From Asterias rubens (Eukaryota; Echinodermata; Asteroidea; Forcipulatida; Asteriidae), in NCBI RefSeq assembly GCF_902459465.1, contig NC_047073.1:7379036-7443035 (forward strand): a DNA stretch of 64,000 nucleotides. The letters are read 5' to 3'. The notes below the pieces were generated by a model. That model ran no database searches, was not told where the DNA came from, and worked only from the letters and a program-made list of their open reading frames with translations. Below, in pieces: positions 43,201 to 53,034 of the stretch (position 1 is the first letter of the stretch; every line of letters starts with the position of its first letter). A program made the position numbers and the translations under genes.

Positions 43201-46164
43201 ACGGACTGTTTTATTATCTTCTTGTTTGTAGCTGGAAGCATGTCCTTGGCCTCAACTTTATACTGATGACTGTAGCTGTGTTATTTGCCGTCTTCCTACC
43301 ACAGATTGGTACCATAATCAGGTAAAGTTGTTAATTGGTGAAGCCACTTGGAGGCCATGTTACTACTCTCAAATTAAAAGTGTGTTTTGTGTTGTGTATT
43401 TTTCACCAGGAACACAGCTAGGGTAAAGTATAACTTTTATTAATGTTTGGGACAATGACTTGCATAGTCATACATGTAAGTACCACTTAAATTTGATTTC
43501 CTCCGACTGTAGAGACAGTTGCTACATATATGTCAATGGTTCAGGGCAAGTTTTTGTACAGCACCCTCCAGATGAGCAAACCCTGGTACATGTAGCATTG
43601 TGCCATATGCATTCAGATGAGCAAACCCTGGTACATGTAGCATTGTGCCATATGCATCCAGATGAGCAAACCCTGGTACATGTAGCATTGTGCCATATGC
43701 ATTCAGATGAGCAAACCTTGGTACATGTAGCATTGTGCCATATGCATCCAGATGAGCAAACCCTGGTACATGTAGCATTGTGCCATATGCATCCAGATGA
43801 GCAAACCCTGGTACATGTAGCATTGTGCCATATGCATCCAGATGAGCAAACCCTGGTACATGTAGCATTGTGCCATATGCATCCAGATGAGCAAACCCTG
43901 GTACATGTAGCATTGTGCCATATGCATTCAGATGAGCAAACCCTGGTACATGTAGCATTGTGCCATATGCATCCAGATGAGCAAACCCTGGTACATGTAG
44001 CATTGTGCCATATGCATCCAGATGAGCAAACCTTGGTACATGTAGCATTGTGCCATATGCATCCAGATGAGCAAACCCTGGTACATGTAGCATTGTGCCA
44101 TATGCATCCAGATGAGCAAACCTTGGTACATGTAGCATTGTGCCATATGCATTCAGATGAGCAAACCCTGGTACATGTAGCATTGTGCCATATGCATTCA
44201 GATGAGCAAACCCTGGTACATGTAGCATTGTGCCATATGCATCCAGATGAGCAAACCCTGGTACATGTAGCATTGTGCCATATGCATCCAGATGAGCAAA
44301 CCCTGGTACATGTAGCATTGTGCCATATGCATCCAGATGAGCAAACCCTGGTACATGTAGCATTGTGCCATATGCATTCAGATGAGCAAACCCTGGTACA
44401 TGTAGCATTGTGCCATATGCATCCAGATGAGCAAACCCTGGTACATGTACATGTAGCATTGTGCCATATGCATTCAGATGAGCAAACCCTGGTACATGTA
44501 GCATTGTGCCATATGCATTCAGATGAGCAAACCCTGGTACATGTAGCATTGTGCCATATGCATTCAGATGAGCAAACCCTGGTACATGTAGCATTGTGCC
44601 ATATGCATTCAGATGAGCAAACCCTGGTACATGTAGCATTGTGCCATATGCATCCAGATGAGCAAACCTTGGTACATGTAGCATTGTGCCATATGCATTC
44701 AGATGAGCAAACCCTGGTACATGTAGCATTGTGCCATATGCATCCAGATGAGCAAACCCTGGTACATGTACATGTAGCATTGTGCCATATGCATTCAGAT
44801 GAGCAAACCTTGGTACATGTAGCATTGTGCCATATGCATTCAGATGAGCAAACCCTGGTACATGTAGCATTGTGCCATATGCATTCAGATGAGCAAACCT
44901 TGGTACATGTAGCATTGTGCCATATGCATCCAGATGAGCAAACCTTGGTACATGTAGCATTGTGCCATATGCATCCAGATGAGCAAACCCTGGTACATGT
45001 ACATGTAGCATTGTGCCATATGCATTCAGATGAGCAAACCTTGGTACATGTACATGTAGCATTGTGCCATATGCATCCAGATGAGCAAACCCTGGTACAT
45101 GTAGCATTGTGCCATATGCATTCAGATGAGCAAACCTTGGTACATGTAGCATTGTGCCATATGCATCCAGATGAGCAAACCCTGGTACATGTTCATGTAG
45201 CATTGTGCCATATGCATTCAGATGAGCAAACCCTGGTACATGTAGCATTGTGCCATATGCATTCAGATGAGCAAACCCTGGTACATGTAGCATTGTGCCA
45301 TATGCATCCAGATGAGCAAACCTTGGTACATGTAGCATTGTGCCATATGCATTCAGATGAGCAAACCCTAGTACATGTAGCATTGTGCCATATGCATCCA
45401 GATGAGCAAACCTTGGTACATGTAGCATTGTGCCATATGCATTCAGATGAGCAAACCCTGGTACATGTAGCATTGTGCCATATGCATCCAGATGAGCAAA
45501 CCCTGGTACATGTAGCATTGTGCCATATGCATTCATTCAGAATTGTGTATGGGTCTCCTGATGATGACTAAAGCAAGCTACATGTAGTCCAAATGTTGGG
45601 ACCAATTCAAGAACTGACTCCGCGCTAGTACAGTTAATCATGATCCTATAAGCTACATGTAAAGTAGTAGTCCCAGCCTATTTCTATACCATCCGCCCAG
45701 GTATGGGTTAAAAAGCAAGGCAGTTCTTTGCAGAACTGAGAAGTCTCCCGAACACCCGAACAATCTACTCCGCGGTAGTAGAATAAAGCAAGAAAGTTTT
45801 ACCTGGCAAGTAGATATACACATGGTGTTACCGAAAACCAAATACATATGGTGTTCTCATACAAATTAGCTCCACAATACCGTGCAGTAAAATATTGAAT
45901 GTTAAAGTGCCTTGAGCATCACTGAGTGACTGATATGAGCACTATATAAGAAGCCACTATAACAATCGTTTATTTTTCTGTTTTCTCAGATTCTCTGGAG
46001 CCTTCTGTGGCCTGGCCTATGTCTTCACTCTTCCCTGCGTTGTCTACATGTTGGAACTAAAGCAACAGAATAAGCTAACCTGGCCAATCATCATCATCCA
46101 TTCCTGTATTATCGGACTCGGAGTCGCCAACTTTGCAGCTCAATTTGTCCTTCTTGCCATCTAA
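28029..46164 (+). CDS. SLC38A9: SLC38A9 orthologue, lysosomal arginine-sensing transporter (full gene)
   Basis: Fourteen coding exons join in frame to 603 residues plus stop (human protein 561). The family acts at the lysosome: it senses and moves arginine and other amino acids and signals through Ragulator and Rag GTPases to mTORC1. The cytosolic N-terminus (residues 1 to about 172) holds the Ragulator-binding motifs YYSRL (126-130) and PDHVLP (144-149). The eleven-helix core begins with [14 protein letters not shown] (176-189). [13 protein letters not shown] is helix 3. A luminal loop with NAS and NST glycosylation sequons follows, then [14 protein letters not shown] and the end [10 protein letters not shown]...LGVANF. 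The ATG at 28029 has A at -3. An acceptor at 28008 implies a non-coding upstream exon. Exon 10 exists in two alternative copies. Introns are full of repeats. Confidence 0.96.
28612..28710 (+). CDS. SLC38A9: SLC38A9 coding exon 2
   Basis: Acceptor TCTGGTTTCAG, donor CGCAG|GTACAG. Reads [18 protein letters not shown] then [14 protein letters not shown]. Ser/Gly-rich cytosolic tail, phase 2 to 2. Confidence 0.85.
28890..29040 (+). CDS. SLC38A9: SLC38A9 coding exon 3 (Ragulator motif part 1)
   Basis: Acceptor TGAATCCAG, donor [24 protein letters not shown] aligns with the human KRPFCIEPTNIV segment. NRYRYYSRL aligns with human RIHYYSRL, keeping the Tyr and Leu known to matter for Ragulator binding. 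The human Ile is Tyr here. Confidence 0.92.
29041..29900. repeat. intron 3, with 46-47-bp tandem array at 29360-29819
   Basis: About ten units built on CCTCCAACAAGTAATATGG and TTTAGCATTGATATTAAAAC. Some units read AACAAGTAAGTGG, a donor-like sequence. The array ends about 80 bp before exon 4. Confidence 0.9.
29901..29992 (+). CDS. SLC38A9: SLC38A9 coding exon 4 (Ragulator motif part 2)
   Basis: Acceptor ATATCTTTCAG, donor [25 protein letters not shown] matches human APDHVVPAPEE, keeping both prolines needed for Ragulator contact. It continues [17 protein letters not shown] into helix 1. Confidence 0.92.
30378..30757. repeat. ~72-bp minisatellite in intron 4
   Basis: About five units of the type ACTTCAACCCATCTCTCTAT plus CCCTTCCGCTGCC and TCACTTCCACTC. 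Pyrimidine-rich on this strand, lying directly upstream of the exon 5 acceptor at 30802. Confidence 0.9.
30803..30960 (+). CDS. SLC38A9: SLC38A9 coding exon 5 (helices 1-2)
   Basis: Reads [20 protein letters not shown] then [38 protein letters not shown] is the unwound helix-1 substrate/Na site of the family and is intact. Donor TTAG|GTAAAT, weaker than its neighbours. Confidence 0.95.
31523..31690 (+). CDS. SLC38A9: SLC38A9 coding exon 6 (helix 3 region)
   Basis: Acceptor CGCACATTCCAG, donor [30 protein letters not shown] aligns with human [35 protein letters not shown] is almost identical to human. Confidence 0.95.
31833..31955 (+). repeat. Penelope-like terminal fragment in intron 6
   Basis: GTAGATACACACATGGTGTT and two copies of TTGATACCTCACCATGCAAT match the far ends of the elements at 5466-5782 and 45553-45870. 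Confidence 0.65.
32308..32400 (+). CDS. SLC38A9: SLC38A9 coding exon 7 (luminal loop)
   Basis: Acceptor TTATTTGTACAG, donor CATCA|GTGAGT. Reads [20 protein letters not shown] then [13 protein letters not shown] and NST are N-glycosylation sequons and a Cys is present, as expected for the glycosylated luminal loop after helix 3. Confidence 0.9.
32941..33066. repeat. 126-bp near-perfect palindrome in intron 7
   Basis: TTTTCAACTAGTGGTTTAA and AGGCCTGGTTCTTGATAA at the left are answered by their inverses at the right around a GACGAAGAAGTC centre. A foldback element or stem-loop. Confidence 0.85.
33544..33687 (+). CDS. SLC38A9: SLC38A9 coding exon 8
   Basis: Acceptor TTTATCATACAG, donor [29 protein letters not shown] then [20 protein letters not shown] and TFFTKFNAL correspond to human [36 protein letters not shown]. 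Confidence 0.95.
33714..36290 (-). mobile_element. defective CR1-like LINE, antisense in intron 8
   Basis: Minus-strand order: end of an endonuclease domain ([13 protein letters not shown] near 36210) and a linker. The reverse transcriptase (35438-35022) has [20 protein letters not shown] and [28 protein letters not shown] is at about 34905, and the C-terminal [16 protein letters not shown] follows. A stop interrupts after ALKWYES, about 18 residues are missing between PQGS and ICKHG, and a further frame change occurs near 34520. The 3' end is an ATT-rich tail at 33714-33760 (a GCACTTTACAAATG-type junction on this strand). The 5' part of the endonuclease is absent. Confidence 0.85.
34138..34166. 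repeat. (TACA)n microsatellite
   Basis: ACATACATACATACATACATAC within the LINE 3' region. Confidence 0.9.
36381..36445 (-). repeat. tRNA-like dispersed element, copy 3
   Basis: Minus strand GTGACCCTGGTTCGATTCCTG preceded by CGCTTCTCACTACT, as in copies 1, 2 and 4. Confidence 0.45.
36888..36995 (+). CDS. SLC38A9: SLC38A9 coding exon 9
   Basis: Acceptor TTGTGTTACAG, donor [24 protein letters not shown] then [25 protein letters not shown] matches human FHLEF. Ends with one base (C) that forms a Leu codon with either alternative exon 10. Confidence 0.94.
37530..37690. repeat. dispersed repeat, copy 2 (inverse of 2880-3035)
   Basis: Inverted relative of the repeat at 2880-3035, sharing TGCCCTTTGCAAAATGA and CCTCTGTTGCCCC. 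Confidence 0.6.
38382..38488 (+). CDS. SLC38A9: SLC38A9 exon 10A (alternative)
   Basis: 107 nt, acceptor GCCACCCATCAG, donor AACAAT|GTAAGG. Reads [18 protein letters not shown] then [18 protein letters not shown]. This aligns best with human FPQLTGVLTLAFFIHNCI, including the FFIHN of the helix corresponding to helix 8. Phase 1 in, 0 out. Confidence 0.93.
39640..39760 (-). mobile_element. SINE fragment (tRNA-Leu-like family)
   Basis: CTTGCTCAAGGGCACAATCA, then GATTCAAACCCACACTCTG, then ACCAGAGTTTG: the reverse form of the SINE seen intact at 48541-48900. Confidence 0.6.
40067..40275. repeat. inverted repeat upstream of exon 10B
   Basis: Left arm GTACAACCATGTGCAAATCT, CTTTTGTGGGAGTGTTGG (40096-40133) pairs with 40201-40238. 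Weaker pairing extends outward (ATAAATAAATAGT with ATTATTTATAG). The stem-loop ends about 170 nt before exon 10B. Confidence 0.85.
40446..40552 (+). CDS. SLC38A9: SLC38A9 exon 10B (alternative)
   Basis: 107 nt, acceptor CGATGGAGCAG, donor AACAAT|GTGAGT (perfect). Reads [18 protein letters not shown] then [18 protein letters not shown]. 23 of 36 residues equal exon 10A, with identical length and phases. The conserved Asn of FFIHN is Met here. The intact frame and splice sites argue against a dead duplicate. Confidence 0.85.
40715..41080 (+). mobile_element. MITE family A, copy 3
   Basis: TTAAAGGCACTGTACACGTT to AACGTGTACCTTCCCTTTAA. The interior contains GAAAGAAAAAACACCCTTGT. Lies in the intron after exon 10B. 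Confidence 0.85.
41787..41891 (+). CDS. SLC38A9: SLC38A9 coding exon 11
   Basis: Acceptor TTCTTCTTCACAG, donor [31 protein letters not shown] then [16 protein letters not shown], matching human [20 protein letters not shown] and KDCIEQ. Phase 0 to 0. Confidence 0.94.
42183..42222. repeat. G-rich run in intron 11
   Basis: Successive runs of G (GGGGGGGGGG, GGGGGGG, GGG) 140 bp upstream of exon 12. Could form a G-quadruplex in RNA (inference). Confidence 0.7.
42363..42511 (+). CDS. SLC38A9: SLC38A9 coding exon 12
   Basis: Acceptor TTTTTTTTATGCAG, donor [31 protein letters not shown] then [18 protein letters not shown] matches human [20 protein letters not shown] and LFQMMTVYPLL. Confidence 0.95.
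43232..43321 (+). CDS. SLC38A9: SLC38A9 coding exon 13
   Basis: Acceptor CTTCTTGTTTGTAG, donor [31 protein letters not shown] then FLPQIGTII corresponds to human [20 protein letters not shown] and NIGGIIR. Confidence 0.94.
43563..45536. repeat. 45-bp minisatellite in intron 13 (about 43 units)
   Basis: Unit CCAGATGAGCAAACCCTGGT + ACATGTAGCATTGTGCCATA + TGCAT. Variation is almost only C/T at two sites, plus six-base insertions (ACATGT) in some units. Because 45 and 51 are multiples of three and the unit lacks stops, both strands stay open for about 660-700 codons. On the plus strand the repeat is [15 protein letters not shown]. It lies between two SLC38A9 exons and has no coding signature. 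Confidence 0.97.
45553..45870 (+). mobile_element. Penelope-like terminal fragment with decayed hammerhead
   Basis: Starts with GTCTC-CTGATGA-T-GACTA...TAGTC-CAAA-TGTT-GGGAC (45553-45602), a hammerhead-like order in which the GAAA core has become CAAA. It is then collinear with the minus-strand element at 5466-5738. It abuts the 45-bp minisatellite. Confidence 0.6.
45990..46164 (+). CDS. SLC38A9: SLC38A9 terminal coding exon 14
   Basis: Acceptor [33 protein letters not shown] then [37 protein letters not shown] and TAA. Human: [20 protein letters not shown]...[21 protein letters not shown]. Confidence 0.96.
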
Positions 46165-46594
46165 TGATGAGACCAATCTAAGTCAAGTCTTCATGTTAAA
46201 AAAAATCAAGGGTACAAAAAGACGTTGAATTTCAAGTTGGATACATATGCACAAGTGCTGAACGCTTCCATGGCTGCACTGCCATTTTGGGGCTCTGGAA
46301 GCGCAATGTTTTGCACACAAAGACATGGAAAACCTGTTTTACTTTGATGTCTTCGTCAATGATGTTCACACTTTCTCTGACAGGACTGCATGGTAACATT
46401 TTGTGCAATATGTTATGGGCTATGAATATACCACTTTCATTGAATGCTTACTACTGGAGTCCTGCTGTCTTTAGAACAGAATATACTTATTATTTGAAAT
46501 TAAACAGATTCAATTCAATTCCTGCATCCGGCGACCCAGCAATTTTGGCACAGCCATGACAGCGTGCCCTGATGCACACATGGATCAAGTTTGT

Positions 46595-47120
<526 letters not shown>

Positions 47121-47353
47121 TCTATACTTTTGCATGGCGATACTTTGGTTGGGGTGAGGACACTTGTATTGCAGATTTATTTAATGGTTACTTTGGTGCA
47201 CAGGGTTGTTTTCATCATGCAAACTATCCCAGTGGCTTTTGGGGTCAAATGGGAACGTTCTGTGACCTGAAGTATTTTTAATTTATAGACTGTCCACATC
47301 ATGTACTTATATTGAATGCCATTACAATTTACTTGATTTCTATGCAATCAGTG

Positions 47354-47359
47354 AATAAA
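47354..47359 (+). terminator. candidate polyadenylation signal of SLC38A9
   Basis: AATAAA about 1.2 kb after the stop codon. If used, the SINE and the hexamer repeat are part of the 3'UTR. No other signal was proven. Confidence 0.3.
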
Positions 47360-47430
47360 ACTGTTGCCAAAATGTAAATAGAATTATGGTGCAATTACAA
47401 CGAGGCATTATTAAATATTTTTGAAGTCTA

Positions 47431-48435
47431 GGGCTCCATTTCACAAAGAGCTAAGATCGATCTTAACTGCAACTCACTCTTAACTGCGAATGTAAGCAAA
47501 CTGTGATGTAACAATACAAATGGTAGTAGCACTAAGGTAACAATGGCAACACAACTTGGGCATAAAACAAAAAGGTGATGTTGGCGTACCCTAAAAATAC
47601 GGCCGACCCGTATTTTTATTTTTTCAAGGGCAGAAATTTAATGATAAAAATCTATTTAAGACATACAAATTTTAAAAATGTCATCAATAGTTTAAAAATA
47701 TAGTATTTGTTGTGTGTAGCCTTGTTTTCTTTTGTTATCTTGTATACTACCGGCTAAAACAATTAGAAAACATGTCATTTTCGTTGCTCGGAAGGGGAAA
47801 AAAATCCCTACCAAACTACCCTAAATCCCTACCTACCTATCCTAAATCCCTACCTACCTACCCTAAATCCCTACCTACCTACCTACCCTAAATCCCTACC
47901 TACCTACCCTAAATCCCTACCTAACTACCCTAAATCCCTACCTACCTACCCTAAATCCCTACCTACATGTACCTACCCTAAATCCCTACCTACCTACCCT
48001 AAATCCCTACCTACCTACCCTAAATCCCTACCTACCTACCCTAAATCCCTACCTACATTGTACCTACCCTAAATCCCTACCTAACTACCCTAAATCCCTA
48101 CCTACCTACCCTAAATCCCTACCCACCTACCCTAAATCCCTACCCACCTACCCTACCTACCTACCCTAAATCCCTACCTACCTACCCTAAATCCCTACCT
48201 ACCTACCCTAAATCCCTACCTACCTACCCTAAATCCCTACCTACCTACCCTAAATCCCTACCTACCTACCCTAAATCCCTACCTACCTACCCTAAATCCC
48301 TACCTACCTACCCTAAATCCCTACCTACCTACCCTAAATCCCTACCTACCTACCCTATTTTTTGTGGGCCCATTACGCTAACATAACATATATTTTTTTA
48401 GACGAATCTTAGTGCTTTGTGAAATCGGCCCCAGG
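47431..48435. mobile_element. foldback element carrying a minisatellite
   Basis: Left end GGGCTCCATTTCACAAAGAG then CTAAGAT. Right end ATCTTAGTGCTTTGTGAAAT then CGGCCCC. These are inverse of each other and related to 27777-27927. The interior at 47812-48356 is the array described next. Confidence 0.7.
47812..48356. repeat. CCCTAAATCCCTACCTACCTA minisatellite
   Basis: About 25 units of CCCTAAATCCCTACCTACC plus TA, with small variants (CTAACTA, CTACATGTACCTA). It contains CCCTAA, which is the telomere hexamer complement, but not in pure tandem. Confidence 0.95.
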
Positions 48436-48540
48436 AACTACTTAACGGTAGGGTCAAAGATTGGTAAGTAATCCAAAAATGAATGGCCATAAAAACCTAC
48501 TAGATGAGAAGCACTGCAGCTGTTGATAGTATATTCATAG

Positions 48541-48900
48541 GCTGTCGTGGCCGAGCGGATAAGAGCACCGAACTCAAGCTCTGGTGCTTCTGTTCAGCAG
48601 AGTGTGGGTTCGAATCCCGGTCGTGACACTTGTGTCCCTGAGCAAGACACTTTACTATAATTGCTTCTCTCCACCCAGGGGTAAATGGGTACCTGCGAGG
48701 GCAGAGATGGTTCTTGTGATTGATTTAGCCGAGTAGCGCATATTAATGTTGCACAGGCTGCATACTCCCCACCAGGGAGCTGAGATGGTTTAAGGAATGA
48801 TTTAAGGCCCAGTGACCAGGGGTAATAATGTGAAGCACTTTGGGACGCCCTCCGGGTGTGAAAGGCGCTATATAAAAACGGGTTATTATTATTATTATAT
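48541..48900 (+). mobile_element. tRNA-Leu-like SINE, near full length
   Basis: Head GTGGCCGAGCGGATAAGAGC (A box), CTCAAGCTCTGG (anticodon-arm-like) and GGGTTCGAATCCCGGTCGTG (B box). Then a body with TCCCTGAGCAAGACACTTTA and a tail GAAAGGCGCTATATAAAAAC ending in ATT repeats, shared with CR1-type LINE tails. Transcribed by RNA polymerase III in such families. Confidence 0.85.
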
Positions 48901-50526
48901 TATTTCGAGAAAGGATTCTTTTCGAAGTATTACGTATTGGATAATTTGTCACCCCACAACATTTGAATCTGAGAAATGATTCATTCATTAATCATTGGTT
49001 AGATTTCTATGGTTTGTTGCCATTCACCAAAGCTGCAGCCAGAGATGTGGTTGTTACCCCCTGTCACCTTACTAATAAAGCGGATGGATCCAACGTTCTT
49101 CTAAATACACTGTGACAGTTTTCTTGCTGTTTTCTCAGCAAGTAGACGCTGTATTCAGCTGATACTTTCACTTGTGACATTTATTCAAACTTTCTTGATA
49201 ATTTTTCCCAACAGTTCAGCAATATTGATAACACCAATCTATGATCTTACCTTTATCAATTCATAATAATAATAATACTCATTATAATTTACTATTTATA
49301 TAGCGCCAAAACCATCTTTAAAAAAACTTAAAGCATTTACTTTGACTAAATAGTCGTCCAAGAAATATTGTTTAATTTTATCAAATTTGTAGATTCCTGT
49401 GGAATGGAATAACAAATCCTGTATTGCACAGTTACATTAATACCTTCTTATTTAATTTGGATGCAATTTCTCTTACTTTTAAGCTTTTTAAGTACTTTAT
49501 TTTACTTATTGAGTATTCCAAGAAGATAATACTTCTTTTTATTCTGAAGTTTCCTGTTCTTGCAGGGCTTTGTCTTCAACTTCTTAAAACTGCCTTGTAA
49601 TTTAATCAGTACTTTCAAAGTCTTTGCATAACAAACGAATGTGTTTTGCACAAGGGCAGAATAATTCAAATGTGGATTTTTTAAAAGCCTCTTTAATGAC
49701 AAAGACAAAGGTGGTGGTGGGGCTAACGCCAAGAAGGGATAACTGGGTTGTAAATAAAGGTACACGTGTATCCGGTTATAAGATGCTGTGTCCATACAGA
49801 GCCAAGTCAACTTTTCACAGATTCATTATACATTGTAAAATCAAAGTATAATTTTTGGTTGTGGTGTTTCCACCTAGCCTTGCAAAAGAGTTCCTTTCTG
49901 TCATCTTGACCCTTGTACTTCTATTCACCACTTCTCGATCTGTTAATTACTTTTTTTCTTTACATTTATGGTGTTTATTTCGAGTCACTTAAATAATGTA
50001 TGTATTCTTGTCAGGTAAACAAGACATTGCTTTTTTTTTCAACACAGTTTCCATCTAGATTTTCAGGTCTTTAATGTTTGTATTTTCATTTATTTAGTCA
50101 AAGGTATATGTACCCTCTAATTGATGTCAGGTAGAATTGCCAAGTAGAGATATCGACCCCCCCCCCTTCAAATATGCAAAATTAAAAAATATAAATGCAC
50201 AAATACATGTATAGAGACATATTTGGAAACTAAATGTAAAGGTCCCTAATATAACGTGTCTAAAATAATAATACATCAGCGGAAAGGCACTTGTGGTGGT
50301 GGGGAACTCTTTGTCACTTAATAAAGTGGATTCACATTGAAAATATGTTGACTAAACCTTTACATGTTACATGTATGTATTATAGAAATGTTGTAAACAT
50401 AATTATATTGTATATGATCAATAAATCAAGTTATTTTCATGAATTATATGGAAAGTGAGAGTTGTCAATTATTCATTTAATTGTTAATATAAATAATAAT
50501 ACCTGTATTTATAAAACGCCAAATTG
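48901..50526. other. no gene seen
   Basis: AT-rich. LINE/SINE-type tail near 49266-49310 (reverse, ATT repeats followed by TTATATAGCGCC) and a C run at 50156-50165. No supported exon. Confidence 0.45.
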
Positions 50527-50640
50527 ACAGCAGAAGACGATCAGAGCATACTGATAGAAACGTCGAGTTAAACCAACAGATCTTTTCAGAACCACTCCAA
50601 CTCATTAGAGATAGTCATTACATGGGGTTACCGCAAACCT
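50527..50640 (+). repeat. decayed Penelope-like hammerhead fragment, copy 3
   Basis: GACGATCAGAGCATACTGAT then AGAAACGTCGAG, followed by TTACATGGGGTTACCGCAAAC. It keeps the stem II hairpin and GAAAC but has lost the CUGANGA core. Confidence 0.45.
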
Positions 50641-51797
50641 TTCTTCCAAATTGTTTGTTCTAGTTGTGAAGGCAAGTACTCTCATAGAAGTGAACTCAAC
50701 CATTATACTAGCCAAGTACCAGAAGAAGAGATGACAAAGTAGGAAGTTTTAGTTTTTAGATGTATTAGGAAAATTACAGATAATTATTTATTTATTTGTT
50801 CTGGTTGTGAAGCCAAGATTTCTCAGAAAAGTGAACTTAATCACTATACTGGCTAAGAACTCTATGGAGAGAAGACCAGGATGGAAGTTTCAGTTGTAGA
50901 TGTGGGAGGAAAACTGCAGAGAATTCCAGGAAAAAAACATGCACTCGGGTAGAGACTGAAACCCAATCCATATAATAATACGATATCGAAGTCTTGTATC
51001 TACCAAACAAGGGTACTCAAGGCGCTGAGTATATACAAACTTTTAGAAAGATATGTTATTACATTGATGAATTCTGAGACCCAATTATTTAGCACCTTCT
51101 AAGGGTTTATAAGATGCTACGGTGCATAAAGCAGCCACAGCCAGAAACACAGGGGCGAACCCCATCTCTTTTCAATAAGTGCACTGGGTTATTTTACATG
51201 TGTAACAGGTTTGAGTGCGGCTAGCGCACTCTGTGCTGAAACATAATAAATTTTACAAGGGACACGCTGTTTAAGTGGTGTTGTAAAATACGAAGAAAGT
51301 TTTATTCAAATCCCGACTACTATAAAGGGAGAGGCGAATTTAAAACGCTGTATTTATACAGTGCAAATGAGATAATAATAAAATCTCAAATACAAAAGAG
51401 GAGAAAAACAAACCCAGCGGGTCTCGACAATTAAAATGCAACGAAAATAACAATGAAACTTTATACAATGAAACTTTATACAATGGAAATATAAAACAAA
51501 AATAAATGAATGGCCTATCTGTTGGTGTTGGACTTGGACGGACGCTGACGATAACTTGAATTGAAGATACTTTAATTGAAGATGGTGTGACAATGAAAAA
51601 GTTCTTCCAGCAAAGTTGAAGATATTGGGGCTGCGAAGATTACGATGACAAACTTGAAGACTTCAGAACCAGTTCCTTGTCCTTGATCAGGGGACAGGAT
51701 TACTGTTCTGGTACAACTGGGTATGACGAAAATGCAGTGAAGATAAATAGGCTACAGTTGATACGCTGTCCTGCTGGCTCTCTTGATTTGGATTCGG
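50641..51797. other. no gene seen
   Basis: Contains two diverged copies of a TGAAG-CAAG-TCTCA-AGAAGTGAA segment (50665-50720 and 50800-50860), a small direct duplication. No coding evidence. Confidence 0.35.
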
Positions 51798-51961
51798 CCT
51801 AGAGCAGGACAGGGGATGAATATACAATTATTGTGGTGATAAAGCTGGGCTGGCGCAATCCAACGTAGATGTCCGACAGAGGCAAAGTGTAATTATTGAA
51901 GGAACTTGGAGGGTTAATTCTAACACTATCCGTCCTCTGTCGGTGTCCAGTGGCCAAGTGT
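51798..51961. repeat. 164-bp direct repeat, left copy
   Basis: Identical by eye over 164 bp to 53035-53198. Begins CCTAGAGCAGGACAGGGGAT, ends GTGTCCAGTGGCCAAGTGT. Left neighbour sequence is GGATTCGG. Confidence 0.9.
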
Positions 51962-53034
51962 AAAATTAATACTATGCCATTCAAAAATATAAACTACACT
52001 AAAATTAAATACCTAATAATAAACCTTATAATCCTTTAACAGAAATCACTAATCTTGAAAGTAAATTAAGTGTGAAACAATAACAGCTGTGTGAGACTGT
52101 TACACTAGCCAGTGCAGTATGGGTGCTAGAAGGTCACACTATTCCCCAGACCAGTGCATGCCTGAGGCAAAATGATGGACAGGGTATTTAAACCAATTAA
52201 GGGAAACTACACCCCTTGCATAGTTTGTGGTATTAAAGACATTTCATGGAACAATTACTCCTTGGTGCCATGAAATCAGGATGTTTACAATAAACAATGA
52301 AAAACCGTGGGAATTGGTTTTGACTGCAATGAATTATATACAATGATAAACTTTAAAGAAGTCTAAATATAAGTAAATGCAAAACATTAAAAACCAAACA
52401 AGAAGTTAAAAAGCAAAGATATATGTATGAAACCATAGAGCAAAACTATGATAAAAGTAATCCCTGGCTAAAAAATATAGTTTCAGTAAATAAAAGAAAG
52501 AAAGATGCATATAACTAAATCAAAGAAACTTCAAATACAAAACTAGTCTTTGTCTCTTGCCAAACTCATATCAAAAAGTACTATTAGAAATAAGTTGTTC
52601 TAATAATCCACAGGTGGAATCAAACAAATCAACCACTCAATAAAACAGACGCGAATAAAAGTAGACAATGAAATTGAACCATGAAACAAATAAGTACTGA
52701 ATAATGCAGAAACTAAACCAACATTAAATAAATCAAGTTAAAAGCTTAATAATACTGAGACAAAATGTAATATGACAATTCACATTTTGTAAGCATCAAA
52801 AGTCAAAAGAGCATGGAAAACAACAAGTCAACAATTATCAATTCAAAATAAGAGCATGTAAAAAGGAACTTCTTTTCTAGAACTTCAGTCATCAAAATCT
52901 AAAACACTATCCTTACACAATTGAAAGTATGCAGTGATTGTTCAAATTAAATGTTACGCGACACGCCGATCTTCACTTTTTAACTTTTAAACCTAGCTAG
53001 GCTCACAAGAAAGATAAAAGTAAAATCAAACTCA
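51962..53034. other. A-rich segment between the 164-bp direct repeats
   Basis: About 1.07 kb, strongly A-rich, no open frame of note and no recognised domain. With the flanking repeats it could be a short terminal-repeat element or a segmental duplication. Confidence 0.4.

Noticed and set aside
43460..45571. 703-residue open frame of [15 protein letters not shown] repeats as a secreted or structural repeat protein
   Set aside because: It is a minisatellite with multiple-of-three units inside SLC38A9 intron 13, open on both strands, with no splice or start context.
47812..48356. Interstitial telomere (CCCTAA)
   Set aside because: The hexamer is only part of a 21-bp minisatellite unit and never occurs in pure tandem.
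48541..48630. Functional tRNA-Leu gene
   Set aside because: The tRNA-like head is fused to a SINE body and an ATT tail, and further copies exist at 46595 and 53493.
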